A DNA stretch of 64,000 bases, from assembly GCA_023400055.1 (NCBI GenBank), contig JAEXFN010000020.1, forward strand, positions 62,001 through 126,000, read 5' to 3'. This document shows positions 25,680-33,849 of the stretch, piece by piece; within the stretch, counting starts at the first letter, position 1, and every line of letters begins with the position of its first letter. Under the pieces are notes generated by a model that made no database searches, was not told the origin of the DNA, and saw only the letters and a list, made by a program, of their open reading frames with translations. The stretch comes from Bacillota bacterium (GTDB lineage Bacteria > Bacillota > UBA4882 > UBA8346). The position numbers and the translations under genes are program-made.

Positions 25680-25719
25680 GGCGGTTGCTGCAGAGAACCC
25701 GCCTTAACAAAACTGGAGG
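25680..25719 (+). promoter_or_regulatory. preQ1-I riboswitch
   Basis: P1 is GGCGG (25680-25684) with CCGCC (25699-25703). The loop ends in the conserved AACC that supplies the ligand-pairing C. The A-rich tail TTAACAAAAC (25704-25713) is nearly identical to that of the known Thermoanaerobacter preQ1 riboswitch. Loop CAG (25691-25693) can pair with tail CTG (25713-25715) to form the H-type pseudoknot. The pseudoknot touches the GGAGG ribosome site, so ligand should block translation of the transporter-queF operon. Confidence 0.85.
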
Positions 25720-25727
25720 ATGATACG

Positions 25728-26432
25728 ATGACCATCAAAAGTGCTAAATTTCCGCCGATTTCGCCCCTGTTTCTGATGCTGACCAGCATCTTTGTTACCT
25801 GCCTGATCCTATCCAACATTATCGCCGGTAAACTCATCGCCGTTTGGGGCATCCCCTTACCGGCCGCCGTAATCCTGTTCCCCATTACCTATATCTTTGG
25901 CGATATCCTGACCGAAGTTTACGGCTATGAACGGGCCCGCCTGGCCATCTGGTGCGGTTTTATCGCGAACCTGCTGATGGTGGTGGTGTTCGTGGTGACC
26001 GTGGCTTTGCCGTATCCCGGCTTCTGGAAAGATCAGGCCGCTTATCGTACGGTGCTGAGTTTCACGCCGCGCCTGGTGTTGGCGTCGCTGGTCGCCTATT
26101 GGAGCGGCGAGTTCGCCAACGCGTTCGTCCTGTCCAAAGTGAAACTGCTGACCGGGGGACGCTGGCTTTGGATGCGGACCCTCGGCTCGACCATCGTCGG
26201 GGAGGGGCTCGATACCCTGTTTTTCATTGCCATCGCGTTTGGCGGCTCAATGCCCTTGCCGGTGTTGGGAACCATGATGCTGGCCCAATACGTCTGGAAG
26301 GTCCTCTATGAGGCTGTGGCCACTCCGCTGACTTACTGGGTGGTCGGTTGGGTAAAACGCCGCGAAGGGATCGATACTTTCGACGCCAACGTTCATTATA
26401 ATCCTTTTTCACTGGAGGTACGTCGTGAATAA
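25728..26432 (+). CDS. Queuosine precursor transporter, YhhQ/QPTR family
   Basis: It imports a queuine precursor (preQ0, preQ1 or queuosine). It has 234 residues and about six transmembrane helices. The family pattern SNIIAGKLI...FPITYIFGDILTEVYGYERAR and SGEFANAFVLSKVK is clear. ATG 25728 follows TGGAGG, and the riboswitch excludes longer upstream starts. It is controlled by the preQ1-I riboswitch and overlaps queF by 8 bp. Confidence 0.93.
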   Translation: MTIKSAKFPPISPLFLMLTSIFVTCLILSNIIAGKLIAVWGIPLPAAVILFPITYIFGDILTEVYGYERARLAIWCGFIANLLMVVVFVVTVALPYPGFWKDQAAYRTVLSFTPRLVLASLVAYWSGEFANAFVLSKVKLLTGGRWLWMRTLGSTIVGEGLDTLFFIAIAFGGSMPLPVLGTMMLAQYVWKVLYEAVATPLTYWVVGWVKRREGIDTFDANVHYNPFSLEVRRE

Positions 26433-26826
26433 TCCCGATTTGGAATTTGAAGCGCTGGGCAAGACGGTTCGCGAACCGTCCCGCCGCCTGGAGACTTTTC
26501 CCGCGCCGCCCGGAGTCCGGCGAGTGGTCCTGGAGAGCGATGAGGTGACCAGCCTCTGCCCGATTACCGGCCAACCAGATTGGGAAACGGTGACGATCGA
26601 GTTTGAGCCGGATCAGTATTGCATCGAAAGCAAGAGTCTCAAGCTTTACCTGTGGAGTTTCCGTCAGGACGGCGCCTTCTGCGAAGCGCTGGCCGGGCAG
26701 ATCGCCCAGGATGTATACGACGCCTGCAAGCCCCATTGGTGCCGGGTGACGGTGAGCCAAAAACCCCGGGGCGGAATTACGATTAAGGCAGTAGCCACGG
26801 CCGGGGAAGTGCCCGCGGGTCAGTAG
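26425..26826 (+). CDS. queF: NADPH-dependent preQ0 reductase QueF
   Basis: It reduces the nitrile of 7-cyano-7-deazaguanine (preQ0) to preQ1 for queuosine tRNA modification. It has 133 residues, the short unimodular type. The catalytic Cys lies in SLCPITGQPDW, and the nearby ES and KLYLW motifs of the T-fold are present. The start is GTG 26425, overlapping the transporter stop. No queC, queD or queE occurs in the window, so import of preQ0 followed by QueF is plausible. Confidence 0.95.
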   Translation: MNNPDLEFEALGKTVREPSRRLETFPAPPGVRRVVLESDEVTSLCPITGQPDWETVTIEFEPDQYCIESKSLKLYLWSFRQDGAFCEALAGQIAQDVYDACKPHWCRVTVSQKPRGGITIKAVATAGEVPAGQ

Positions 26827-26850
26827 GGGAAGCAGCTCTTTTCAACTTAA

Positions 26851-26875
26851 AACGCCCGTTATCGGGCGTTTTTTC
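26851..26875 (+). terminator. Terminator of the queF operon
   Basis: AACGCCCG (26851-26858), a TTAT loop, CGGGCGTT (26863-26870), then TTTT. Confidence 0.88.
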
Positions 26876-26916
26876 GTTAGCTGTCCGTGTACTTGATTTA
26901 TAAACAAAATATTGCT

Positions 26917-27126
26917 GTTTAGTTAGTGAATATGCATATTCAGTAACTGAACAAGCATCTTCGGTCACAGAATGGGAACGTTTAGTCACTCAACGAGCTC
27001 ATTCAGTTACCAAATATGCATATTTAGTTACAGAATGAACAGATTGAGTAACTGAACATGTACGTTTGGTAACTGAATCAAGTGATTGAGTGACTAAATA
27101 ACTTCGTTCAATTAGCAAATGAGTCT
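26917..27126. repeat. 21-bp tandem array C, TTCAGTNACTGAA type
   Basis: Ten contiguous 21-bp units lie between the convergent queF and thioredoxin genes. Most carry the dyad TTCAGTNACTGAA or a variant, followed by a variable hexamer such as ATGCAT or GAGCTC. The consensus matches array D and aligns with arrays A and B at about two thirds of positions. There are no spacers and no open frame. Confidence 0.85.
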
Positions 27127-27144
27127 TTTTGCTGCAAAAAACAA

Positions 27145-27483
27145 TCAACCCAGACTTTTCATGAAGCTCTGCAGTTGTTTTTGATGGAGCCCCACTCCGA
27201 GCACGCCGTCGAGCCGTTTGACGATTTTGCCTTTTTCGAAGTATAACACCGTCGGCACTACCGGCACCGCGTATTTGTCCGCCAAAATTTCTTGGTCGTC
27301 CAACAAAACACAGGTGAAAACGTTCGCATTCAGCTCGGAATGCTGGTCAAAGATGGGGAAAAATTCGCGGCAGAACGGGCACCAGGTTGCGCCGATCAGC
27401 ACCGCTACCCGGTCATGGGCGGCCAGGAGCTGATTCAGTTCGGTTTCGCTCTGGATCTGGGGGCAACGATGAACGACATTCAT
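27145..27483 (-). CDS. Thioredoxin-family protein, WCPFC type
   Basis: A 112-residue thiol-disulfide redox protein, cytoplasmic with no signal peptide. The active site is TWCPFCREFFP (Cys pair near residues 35-38), and the cis-Pro loop is AVPVVPTVLYF. The sequence between the cysteines (PF) differs from the classical GP and resembles glutaredoxin-like or co-thioredoxin variants. The start ATG follows GGAGG. It is monocistronic. Confidence 0.88.
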   Translation of the reverse strand: MNVVHRCPQIQSETELNQLLAAHDRVAVLIGATWCPFCREFFPIFDQHSELNANVFTCVLLDDQEILADKYAVPVVPTVLYFEKGKIVKRLDGVLGVGLHQKQLQSFMKSLG

Positions 27484-27890
27484 GAGGCATCCTCCTTTTG
27501 GTGATGGAAACAGTCGTCAGTATTTGCTTTACCAATTATTCGCGATGGGAGTATATTATCCTTTTTTTCAAGCCGGGCGGTGGAACTCCGGCGCGGGCCC
27601 GGAGTGACGACCGAAACGCGAAAAAATGATAAAATCACAATGGGACTTCGTACTGACTTTTGATTCATTATGATAAAAAAATATAGGTTTCCGGTTTTAA
27701 CTCCTTGGATAGTTTCGCGCGGTAAAAGCCGGATTATACAACGAAACACGTTTGTTTCCCGGGTGCGGCGCCTTCCGTCCCGGCGTTGGAAATCGGCGGC
27801 AGATTTTCATTCAATGCGGAATGGCCGGGAGGGAGGATTTTATTTTGAGTTTTTGAGGTAAAATAAGGCAATGATAGCATAATTTGCTGG
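27484..27890. other. Intergenic, no gene recognised
   Basis: Between the thioredoxin gene and the ncRNA promoter. A GC-rich imperfect dyad (GGAACTCCGGCGCGGGCCCGG, about 27580-27600) is visible. A 63-codon frame here has no ribosome site and an arginine-rich, shadow-like composition, so it is not called. Confidence 0.5.
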
Positions 27891-27919
27891 TTGATATTTG
27901 ACTAAAAATTATGTAATAT
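27891..27919 (+). promoter_or_regulatory. Sigma-A promoter of an orphan ncRNA
   Basis: TTGATA (27891-27896), an exact 17-bp spacer and TAATAT (27914-27919). Confidence 0.68.
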
Positions 27920-27925
27920 AACAAG

Positions 27926-28156
27926 AGTCAAATGGATTTCGATCTGAGGTATGCGTCAGCTTCAATTTTGAACCTACATGATGCAAACGGGAGATTTATA
28001 TTTAATTATGGATTTCGGGCTCTGCTAGCGCGGAGTGGAAAGAAGTAATTGTGCGATCACCCACCTATCGAGAGATAGGTGTCAAAACTGAGGCAACGGT
28101 GTCTTGGATTACAAAAGGAAAAACTTAAGTATTTGATACTTAAGTTTTTTGTTTTT
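27926..28156 (+). ncRNA. Orphan structured RNA, possible second 6S-like RNA
   Basis: About 230 nt from a near-consensus promoter to an intrinsic terminator, with no credible ORF. Local helices are seen: CACCTATC/GATAGGTG around 28061-28081, and CTCTGC/GCGGAG near 28021-28036. Its 5' part shares TGCGTCA and GAACC with the probable 6S RNA, and CACCCACCT near 28058 also occurs in that RNA (ACACCCACCT near 3359). Many Firmicutes have two 6S RNAs. I could not find the long closing stem expected of 6S, so the class is open. Confidence 0.55.
28120..28156 (+). terminator. Terminator of the orphan ncRNA
   Basis: AAAACTTAAGTAT (28120-28132), a TTG loop, ATACTTAAGTTTT (28136-28148), then TTGTTTTT. Confidence 0.88.
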
Positions 28157-28200
28157 GATATAACGAGCGCAGATCGTTTCTTTTGCGAGTAGATTACATT

Positions 28201-29061
28201 TTACCGGCTGGTCTGCAATTGAATTGTTTTTCCGTCACTGACGGCCACGATAGTGCCATTGTAATCGGTCCGATAGACGCTCGCCCCGAACAGTTTCAAC
28301 CGCTTTAAAGTATTTTTTCCGGGAAAATTAAAAGAATTCCATTTTCCCACCGAAATCACTGCGTATTTCGGCAAGACGGCCGCCAAGAATTTACCCATCG
28401 AAGAGCTATCGCTGCCATGATGGCCGACCTTCAGCAGGTCCGCCCGCAAATCGTAACCATGGGCCAGCATTTCCCGTTCCGATTCGCGCCCGGCGTCGCC
28501 GGTCAACAGAAAAGCGGTTTTGCCGTAACCGATTTTGAGGACGATGCTGTATTCGTTAAAATGCCGGTATCTTGGGCTATTTGGCGCCAGGATCGTGACT
28601 TGCAGCGCCGGATCCAGCGGGATCAGCGACCCGGCGGCAGGCCGGTCGATCTTCAAACCTTTGGCGCGGATGGCGGCTTGGACCGCCGCAAACTTTTGGC
28701 TCGCGGTGCGGACTTTGGGAAGGTAGACTTGGCCGATGGCATAGGTCCGGATGATGGCATCCAGGGAACCGATATGGTCCGTTTGAGGATAGGTTCCCAC
28801 GACCACATCCAGCCGGTTAACTTGCTGTTTGGCCAAATAATTCTTTATCGCCTGGCCGGAACGTTCCGATCCGGCATCGATCAGCAGGTTGCGGCCGCCG
28901 GGAGTCTGAACCAGAATGCATTCGCCTTGCCCGACATCGAGGAAGTGGATGCGTAAGCGGGCCGGGGGGACCGCCGCGGCCGGGACGGAGATTGCCAGGA
29001 AAACGATGAACGCCCAAAAAGCAGGGAGCAAATAAGCAGCCAATTTTCTATTATGAATCAT
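28201..29061 (-). CDS. Secreted ComEC-like metallo-beta-lactamase-fold protein
   Basis: A 286-residue stand-alone copy of the ComEC C-terminal MBL domain with an N-terminal signal peptide (LLPAFWAFIVFLAISVPAAAV). The early strand IHFLDVGQGECILVQTPGG and LLIDAG are typical, as are LLTGDAG and VGHHGS further on. The usual HxHxDH metal motif is changed: TYPQTDHIGS keeps DH but has Tyr and Gln where the two His should be. It may bind one metal or have lost activity. Such proteins are often annotated as extracellular nucleases; here the function is uncertain. Confidence 0.82.
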   Translation of the reverse strand: MIHNRKLAAYLLPAFWAFIVFLAISVPAAAVPPARLRIHFLDVGQGECILVQTPGGRNLLIDAGSERSGQAIKNYLAKQQVNRLDVVVGTYPQTDHIGSLDAIIRTYAIGQVYLPKVRTASQKFAAVQAAIRAKGLKIDRPAAGSLIPLDPALQVTILAPNSPRYRHFNEYSIVLKIGYGKTAFLLTGDAGRESEREMLAHGYDLRADLLKVGHHGSDSSSMGKFLAAVLPKYAVISVGKWNSFNFPGKNTLKRLKLFGASVYRTDYNGTIVAVSDGKTIQLQTSR

Positions 29062-29373
29062 GGTATTTCATCTCCCCAATGAAACCGATAATCAAGGCGA
29101 TCGGCAACGCTGTAACCGCAGATTGTTTGCAAAGTTGCCACAAGCATCATATTCTACCAAATTTTATAAATTCCTGCGTTTTTGAGGCGCTTCTTAACGA
29201 TTGGTTACACTTTGCGCTGACGGTTTGACAGCTGCTAGCAGTGGGTTTATTATAAGTTAAAAGATTCGCTTTGCGTTTTGCAATGCGCCAACAATAAGAA
29301 ATTAAAGTGAAAGGTTTCGGCGCCGCTGAAATCGGCGCTCCGATTCGATCGATCTTTGTCTGACTGAGCAACC
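29062..29373. other. Divergent intergenic region
   Basis: It separates the ComEC-like gene (minus) from the acyltransferase gene (plus). No strong promoter or known RNA element was recognised. A short dyad GCGTTTTGCAATGCGC lies near 29274. Confidence 0.4.
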
Positions 29374-30429
29374 ATGAAACCGTTAAATTCCCAAAATCTT
29401 CATTATGATTTCGTCGATCTGTTAAAAGGCTTCGGCATCTTCCTGGTCGTCTGGGGTCACACCATGACGCCTCGCTCCATCTACATCTATTCTTTTCATA
29501 TGCCGTTATTCTTCTTTCTATCGGGGTATGTGCATAAAGACCGGCCACTGCCGGCGTTCCTCGGCGCCAAAATTCGCTCACTCTACATTCCGTATTTTAT
29601 TTTTTCGGGGCTGTCCTGGTTGTTTTATCTGGCGCAATACCTTGTCGACCGGCGCTTTGAGAATATTGCCAGCCATCTGCCGAAACTCCAGTCGCTCCTT
29701 ACCGGGAGCGCCGATAATGGGGGCAACAATCCGATCTGGTTTTTGACCTGCATCTTTGTGGTCAGCCTCATTTTCCTGATTTTGGACCGCTATTTGCAGC
29801 ATCCCCTCTGGAAATGCGGCGTCGTTTTGGGACTGTCCCTGATCGGTTACCGCTTGAGCCTCGCCAGAATCGATCTGCTCTTCCAGTCGGATATCGCCCT
29901 CTCGGGGCTGGTCTTTTATTGGCTGGGGTATTCGGTAAAACAATGCAACTTGTTGCAGCAGCTCAATGACTTGAAATGCCCCAAATTATGCTGGGCCATC
30001 TTCGGTTGCGAACTGATCCATATTGGCACCGCCTATTGGAATACCCATTTGGCCGCGATACAGCGGGTCAACATGGCCGGTAATCTGCTTGGCAATTACT
30101 TCCTGTTTTACAGTTCGGCCTTGGCGGGGATCACCGTGTTTTTGATGATCGGATATAAACTCCAATATATCCGCCTTTTTAATCATTTGGGCGTTAATAC
30201 GCTGGTTATTTTGGCGACGCACAAACCGCTCCTGCAGGTCCTCAACAGCTGTCTGGATGCCTATGTAAACACGGACAGCCGGCTCTACGGTTTCCTTTCC
30301 AGCATACTGGTGACCATCATCGCCTTGATGCTGGGTATTTATTTTAATAAAAAACTTCCCTATTTGATCGGCAAAAAACCATCGCCGGATAAATGGTTTG
30401 AAAAAACCGCACCGTCCGCTTCCCGCTGA
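29374..30429 (+). CDS. Acyltransferase family 3 membrane protein
   Basis: A 351-residue integral membrane O-acyltransferase with about ten helices. The N-terminal YDFVDLLKGFGIFLVVWGHTM carries the catalytic-type His found in OafA and YwqF/WecH-like proteins, and SFHMPLFFFLSGY follows. It probably acetylates a surface polysaccharide. The ribosome site is weak. It stands alone, not in the glycan region that starts 8 kb later. Confidence 0.85.
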   Translation: MKPLNSQNLHYDFVDLLKGFGIFLVVWGHTMTPRSIYIYSFHMPLFFFLSGYVHKDRPLPAFLGAKIRSLYIPYFIFSGLSWLFYLAQYLVDRRFENIASHLPKLQSLLTGSADNGGNNPIWFLTCIFVVSLIFLILDRYLQHPLWKCGVVLGLSLIGYRLSLARIDLLFQSDIALSGLVFYWLGYSVKQCNLLQQLNDLKCPKLCWAIFGCELIHIGTAYWNTHLAAIQRVNMAGNLLGNYFLFYSSALAGITVFLMIGYKLQYIRLFNHLGVNTLVILATHKPLLQVLNSCLDAYVNTDSRLYGFLSSILVTIIALMLGIYFNKKLPYLIGKKPSPDKWFEKTAPSASR

Positions 30430-30470
30430 GCGATTGCTTGCCTCTGCGGAAAGACTGGACGGGCGGTTTT
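30405..30470 (+). terminator. Possible long-loop terminator of the acyltransferase
   Basis: AACCGCACCGTCC at the end of the gene (30405-30417) pairs with GGACGGGCGGTT (30457-30468) followed by TTTTC. The loop of about 40 nt is large, so confidence is limited. Confidence 0.45.
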
Positions 30471-30522
30471 TCATGGGACCGTCTTTTTGGAATGAGACAA
30501 CTCGGTTTGATAGGGTGATCGG

Positions 30523-31419
30523 CTAAAAGCTGTATTGCAAGCCAAAGCGCATTCCGTGTTGGGCATACTTCAAATCGACCATCCCCGGCAGAAAGCTGCC
30601 GTTGAGGACCTCATCGCAACCGGTGGCCTTAGCGAACTGATTGAAATAACCCAGTTCGGCGGATAAATTTTTCCGAATGTTATATTGAAGCGCCGCATTC
30701 AGGTTATAACCGAACGTATTCCCGGCGTCGACCCAGTCCCAGGCGGGAGTATGATTGGACCAGTGACCGTACGTCTTGGCGTCGAGATAGGCGACGGAGA
30801 GTCCGGTCTGCATGGCGAAGCGGGAATTCATCCGGAAAGTGTTTTCGAGGCCGACATGAAAACCGCTGAATTTGCCATTCAGATAGCTGCCATCGTCGGG
30901 TTGGCTGACGGCGCCGATATCCTTGCCCTCCGAAAGGTGATAAACGACATCGCGGAGTTCATTGGCGGTCTTTTGCTGGCCCCAGCCGAAGAGGACCCGG
31001 GTGGAAGAACGGCGGCTTTCAGCCAAAACTTTGCCGAAGTCCAAGGCTAGCTGCTTTTGCCGGCCATAAGCGTTCATCTCGCCGTAATCGGTCAAAACGT
31101 CCTGGCCCGGCTTCGTCCAATCGCTGTCATCGCCCCGACCCTGGTTGCCCAGACCGGTTTGACCGAATTGACCCCGGATAAAACGATTCCGCGGTAGATG
31201 ATAGGTTAATCCGAACAGAGTCAGCGCTTGATTCTGGGGCAGACTGACTTTGGATAATAACTGCGGGGAGTCCAAATAATGCAGGCTATAGACGAATGAG
31301 CCGGCAATGTTCCGCTGTTCGGCGGAGAACGCCCATTTTTCAGTCGGAGCGGCCAATGATACCGTAGTTGACGCTACCAGGAGACCAACGGTGGCGAACA
31401 TCGTCAAGATTGTTTTCAT
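30523..31419 (-). CDS. Secreted outer-membrane beta-barrel protein
   Basis: 298 residues from ATG 31419, which follows GGGAGGG; the longer frame start lacks a ribosome site. The signal peptide is MKTILTMFATVGLLVASTTV with cleavage near LAAP. The mature part is beta-rich with alternating aromatic residues and ends GLQYSF, a barrel-type terminus. It is the third such protein in the window. The family is not recognised. Confidence 0.75.
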   Translation of the reverse strand: MKTILTMFATVGLLVASTTVSLAAPTEKWAFSAEQRNIAGSFVYSLHYLDSPQLLSKVSLPQNQALTLFGLTYHLPRNRFIRGQFGQTGLGNQGRGDDSDWTKPGQDVLTDYGEMNAYGRQKQLALDFGKVLAESRRSSTRVLFGWGQQKTANELRDVVYHLSEGKDIGAVSQPDDGSYLNGKFSGFHVGLENTFRMNSRFAMQTGLSVAYLDAKTYGHWSNHTPAWDWVDAGNTFGYNLNAALQYNIRKNLSAELGYFNQFAKATGCDEVLNGSFLPGMVDLKYAQHGMRFGLQYSF

Positions 31420-31548
31420 GCAAACCCTCCCATTGGTCTGTATTATAACATATTTCAAAGAAAATAAATTAATCCAGTATTTTGTAATCTAAACCCGAGT
31501 TATTGTAAATCAATCGGATTTATTCATCCATAATCTATAAATTAACAA

Positions 31549-31842
31549 AACAAGCTCATTTATCCACAAAAAGAGCTTGCTGAACGACTGAAAGAGCTTA
31601 CTTATTCACAAAAAGATCTCATTTATTAACAAAACAAGCTCATTTGTCCACAAAAAGAGCTCGTTGAACGACTGAAAGAGCTTACTTATTCACAAAAAGA
31701 TCTCATTTATTAACAAAATAAGCTCTTTTATCCACAAAAAGAGCTTGCTGAGCGACTGAAAGAGCTCGCTTATTCACAAAAAGATCTTATTTATTAATAA
31801 AATGAGCTTTTTTTCTTAATGAAAGAGATCGCTTATCCCTTA
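31549..31842. repeat. 21-bp tandem array B containing DnaA boxes
   Basis: Fourteen contiguous 21-bp units with the same four-unit, 84-bp order as array A 27 kb away, including the TAA-bearing TTATTAACAA unit. Perfect DnaA boxes (TTATYCACA) are at 31560-31568, 31602-31610, 31686-31694, 31728-31736 and 31770-31778. One-mismatch boxes (TTGTCCACA, TTATTAACA) fill other positions. The last two units are decayed. It lies between two minus-strand genes. A titration or regulatory role is inferred. Confidence 0.9.
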
Positions 31843-31871
31843 ATCGATCTCCTTGAGCGTTCAAAAATATT

Positions 31872-32606
31872 TTAATCGCTTACTCGCTGCTTATCTAGCG
31901 GCGCGGTTGAGAAGATCAAACTGCGTAGTTTACTAAAATTATCGCGGTCTAAACTTTGAAAGCAAACCCCGATCAGCGATTCACCGGAATTTGCGGCGGG
32001 TTTGCACCAAACGCAGCTACCCGTTAATTCAACCGTTAAATCGGAATGGTTGATGGACACCCGAAGGACTTCATCTTTGGAAATGGGTTCCGGGATGACC
32101 GCTCGAATGCCGCCGTAGCTCAGATCTTCGATCATTCCGGTCAGCGGCGGATGATCTTCCCGGGAGAAAAGCGCCGGAATTTGCACCGCCACCCGAAAAT
32201 CCTTGCGTTCTTGCTGAAAGGCATGGAACGCCCGATTCGTTTCCAGACCGCTGCGGCCTTGACAATAATCCAAAATCTCGTGCCATTTTTCGGGGGAGAG
32301 GTCGATAAACCGGATTTCATAGTAAATTACCCGGCTCAAATCGGTGTCGATGCCGTATCGCAACAGACGAAGCTCGCCGGCGATCCGGACGGTTCCACTG
32401 AGCGGCAAATTGAAGCCGATCTCCAGTCTGCCACCCTCGGGCACCAATTCGATTCCCCAGGGCAAACGGAATTGAAAACCTTGGGCATTGATATAGATCG
32501 CTTTTGCCATAGCGATTTTTTGCTGATCTTTTTCAAAGCGAACGGTCAAATCCGCCTGAAATTGCTCCCGTTGTGACGGCTGCCGTTCCACAAACCCTGT
32601 CAACAT
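31872..32606 (-). CDS. PilZ domain c-di-GMP receptor, YcgR-like
   Basis: A 244-residue cytoplasmic effector. The N-terminal YcgR-type beta domain spans about 1-110. The PilZ domain has both c-di-GMP motifs: RxxxR in QERKDFRVAV (about 133-140) and DxSxxG in IEDLSYGGIRAV (about 161-166). It probably controls motility or surface polysaccharide in response to c-di-GMP, for example from the GGDEF protein at 12.9 kb. No partner gene is adjacent. Confidence 0.9.
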   Translation of the reverse strand: MLTGFVERQPSQREQFQADLTVRFEKDQQKIAMAKAIYINAQGFQFRLPWGIELVPEGGRLEIGFNLPLSGTVRIAGELRLLRYGIDTDLSRVIYYEIRFIDLSPEKWHEILDYCQGRSGLETNRAFHAFQQERKDFRVAVQIPALFSREDHPPLTGMIEDLSYGGIRAVIPEPISKDEVLRVSINHSDLTVELTGSCVWCKPAANSGESLIGVCFQSLDRDNFSKLRSLIFSTAPLDKQRVSD

Positions 32607-32794
32607 GCCGCTTCATGCCCCCGTTATCCAGCATTGCCATTCCATCAAAACGGTAAAATGGCCAGAATGGCCTGGCGTTTGATACTGGAATTCGTTCCAA
32701 TTATATACTCAAAAAAATTTTTTAACAAGCGAGGGAATTTCTGAAACACCGTAACTGCCGCGGATTATCCCCAAAATTCTCCCAATATATTATA

Positions 32795-32823
32795 TTTACG
32801 AAATTTCGTTCTCATTCTATAAT
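32795..32823 (+). promoter_or_regulatory. Promoter with palindromic operator
   Basis: TTTACG (32795-32800), a 17-bp spacer and a perfect TATAAT (32818-32823). A perfect 12-bp palindrome ACGAAATTTCGT (32798-32809) overlaps the -35 end and spacer, a typical position for a repressor site. Confidence 0.6.
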
Positions 32824-32905
32824 GAACTCAAGAGAATGATCACTCACGGCTCTTCCGCTAAGATATGCCGTGAAATCACTAAACCTGTCCTATAAGGAGT
32901 TTACG

Positions 32906-33271
32906 ATGTGGAAACCGCGTATCAAACCTCGTGAATTTCGCTTTCGGGCTGGCGCCAGAACCGAATTGGATCAGGCATTTTTGAAGATTGTCGGCAGCTT
33001 GTCGCCGGAAACCAATTTAAGTGAATTCATCAAATCGGCCGTAGTCGAAAATGATCTCCGGAAACGGGAACAATCGGTTGCCGATCGCCTGGTTAACGAT
33101 AGCCGCGAACTATTGGAAAAGATTCAATATTTAATTTTACGATTTCAGAAGATTGATTTTGCGGAGCTTCCGCCACAAAGGGCCAAAGGATTAAAGAAGA
33201 TCCTCGCCTGCTTAGAACAGTTTGAAGCCGAAGTGAATACTGTAATTGGAGAAGACCAAGACCATGACTGA
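32906..33271 (+). CDS. Hypothetical protein, possibly ribbon-helix-helix
   Basis: 121 residues from ATG 32906 after AAGGAG. Family not recognised. The segment FRAGARTELDQAFLKIVGSL...NLSEFIKSAVVENDLRKRE resembles a ribbon-helix-helix or MobC-like N-terminus, and the rest is helical and possibly coiled (SRELLEKIQYLILRFQKI). The promoter upstream contains a 12-bp palindrome, so it could be a self-regulating DNA-binding protein; this is inference. It overlaps the thioesterase gene by 8 bp. Confidence 0.65.
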   Translation: MWKPRIKPREFRFRAGARTELDQAFLKIVGSLSPETNLSEFIKSAVVENDLRKREQSVADRLVNDSRELLEKIQYLILRFQKIDFAELPPQRAKGLKKILACLEQFEAEVNTVIGEDQDHD

Positions 33272-33668
33272 CTTGACTTGCGAAATTAGTTTTCGAGTGC
33301 GGTACCAAGAGACGGATAATATGGGTTTTGTGCACCATTCTGTCTATTTAATCTGGTTTGAAGTGGGTAGGACCGAATGGATGCGTGAGAAAGGTTTGAC
33401 GTATCGAGAATGTGAAGCACAAGGCTGGTTGCTTCCTGTAATTGAAGCGGGCGCTCAATATATCCACCCCGCCCATTATGATGATTTAGTGAAGGTGGAA
33501 ACCACATTACGCCGTGAAAAAGGAGCCTCTTTCCGTTTTGATTATATTGTTCGTGACACTGCCGCCGGCCGGATTTTAGCCACCGGATTCACCAAACACG
33601 TTTGTATAGGCATTGATCACAAAATTAACAAAGATGCGACGAAGAGACTTCAACAACTATTGCAGTAA
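33264..33668 (+). CDS. Acyl-CoA thioesterase, 4HBT/YbgC family
   Basis: 134 residues, hot-dog fold. The motif RYQETDNMGFVHHSVYLIWFEVGR contains the catalytic Asp-type position (ETD) and the following His of the YbgC class. It hydrolyses acyl-CoA thioesters; the chain length is unknown. ATG 33264 lies inside the end of the preceding gene, giving coupled translation. Confidence 0.92.
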   Translation: MTDLTCEISFRVRYQETDNMGFVHHSVYLIWFEVGRTEWMREKGLTYRECEAQGWLLPVIEAGAQYIHPAHYDDLVKVETTLRREKGASFRFDYIVRDTAAGRILATGFTKHVCIGIDHKINKDATKRLQQLLQ

Positions 33669-33849
33669 AATACTTAGTCTATAGGTTATTTCACAGGTTA
33701 ATAACCAGCGACATATCATGTAGCAGAAAGTATACCCACTTCGACGGGATAATTGCAGATTCGCCATTATTTTCTCGCGATTCATATTTTTCTTATTTTA
33801 TATATTTTGTTTTGGATCCCGGCGAGGTGCTGGTTGGAGGAGGAGTGGC

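Noticed and set aside
27670..27861. 63-codon arginine-rich gene
   Set aside because: No ribosome site and no resemblance to a known family.
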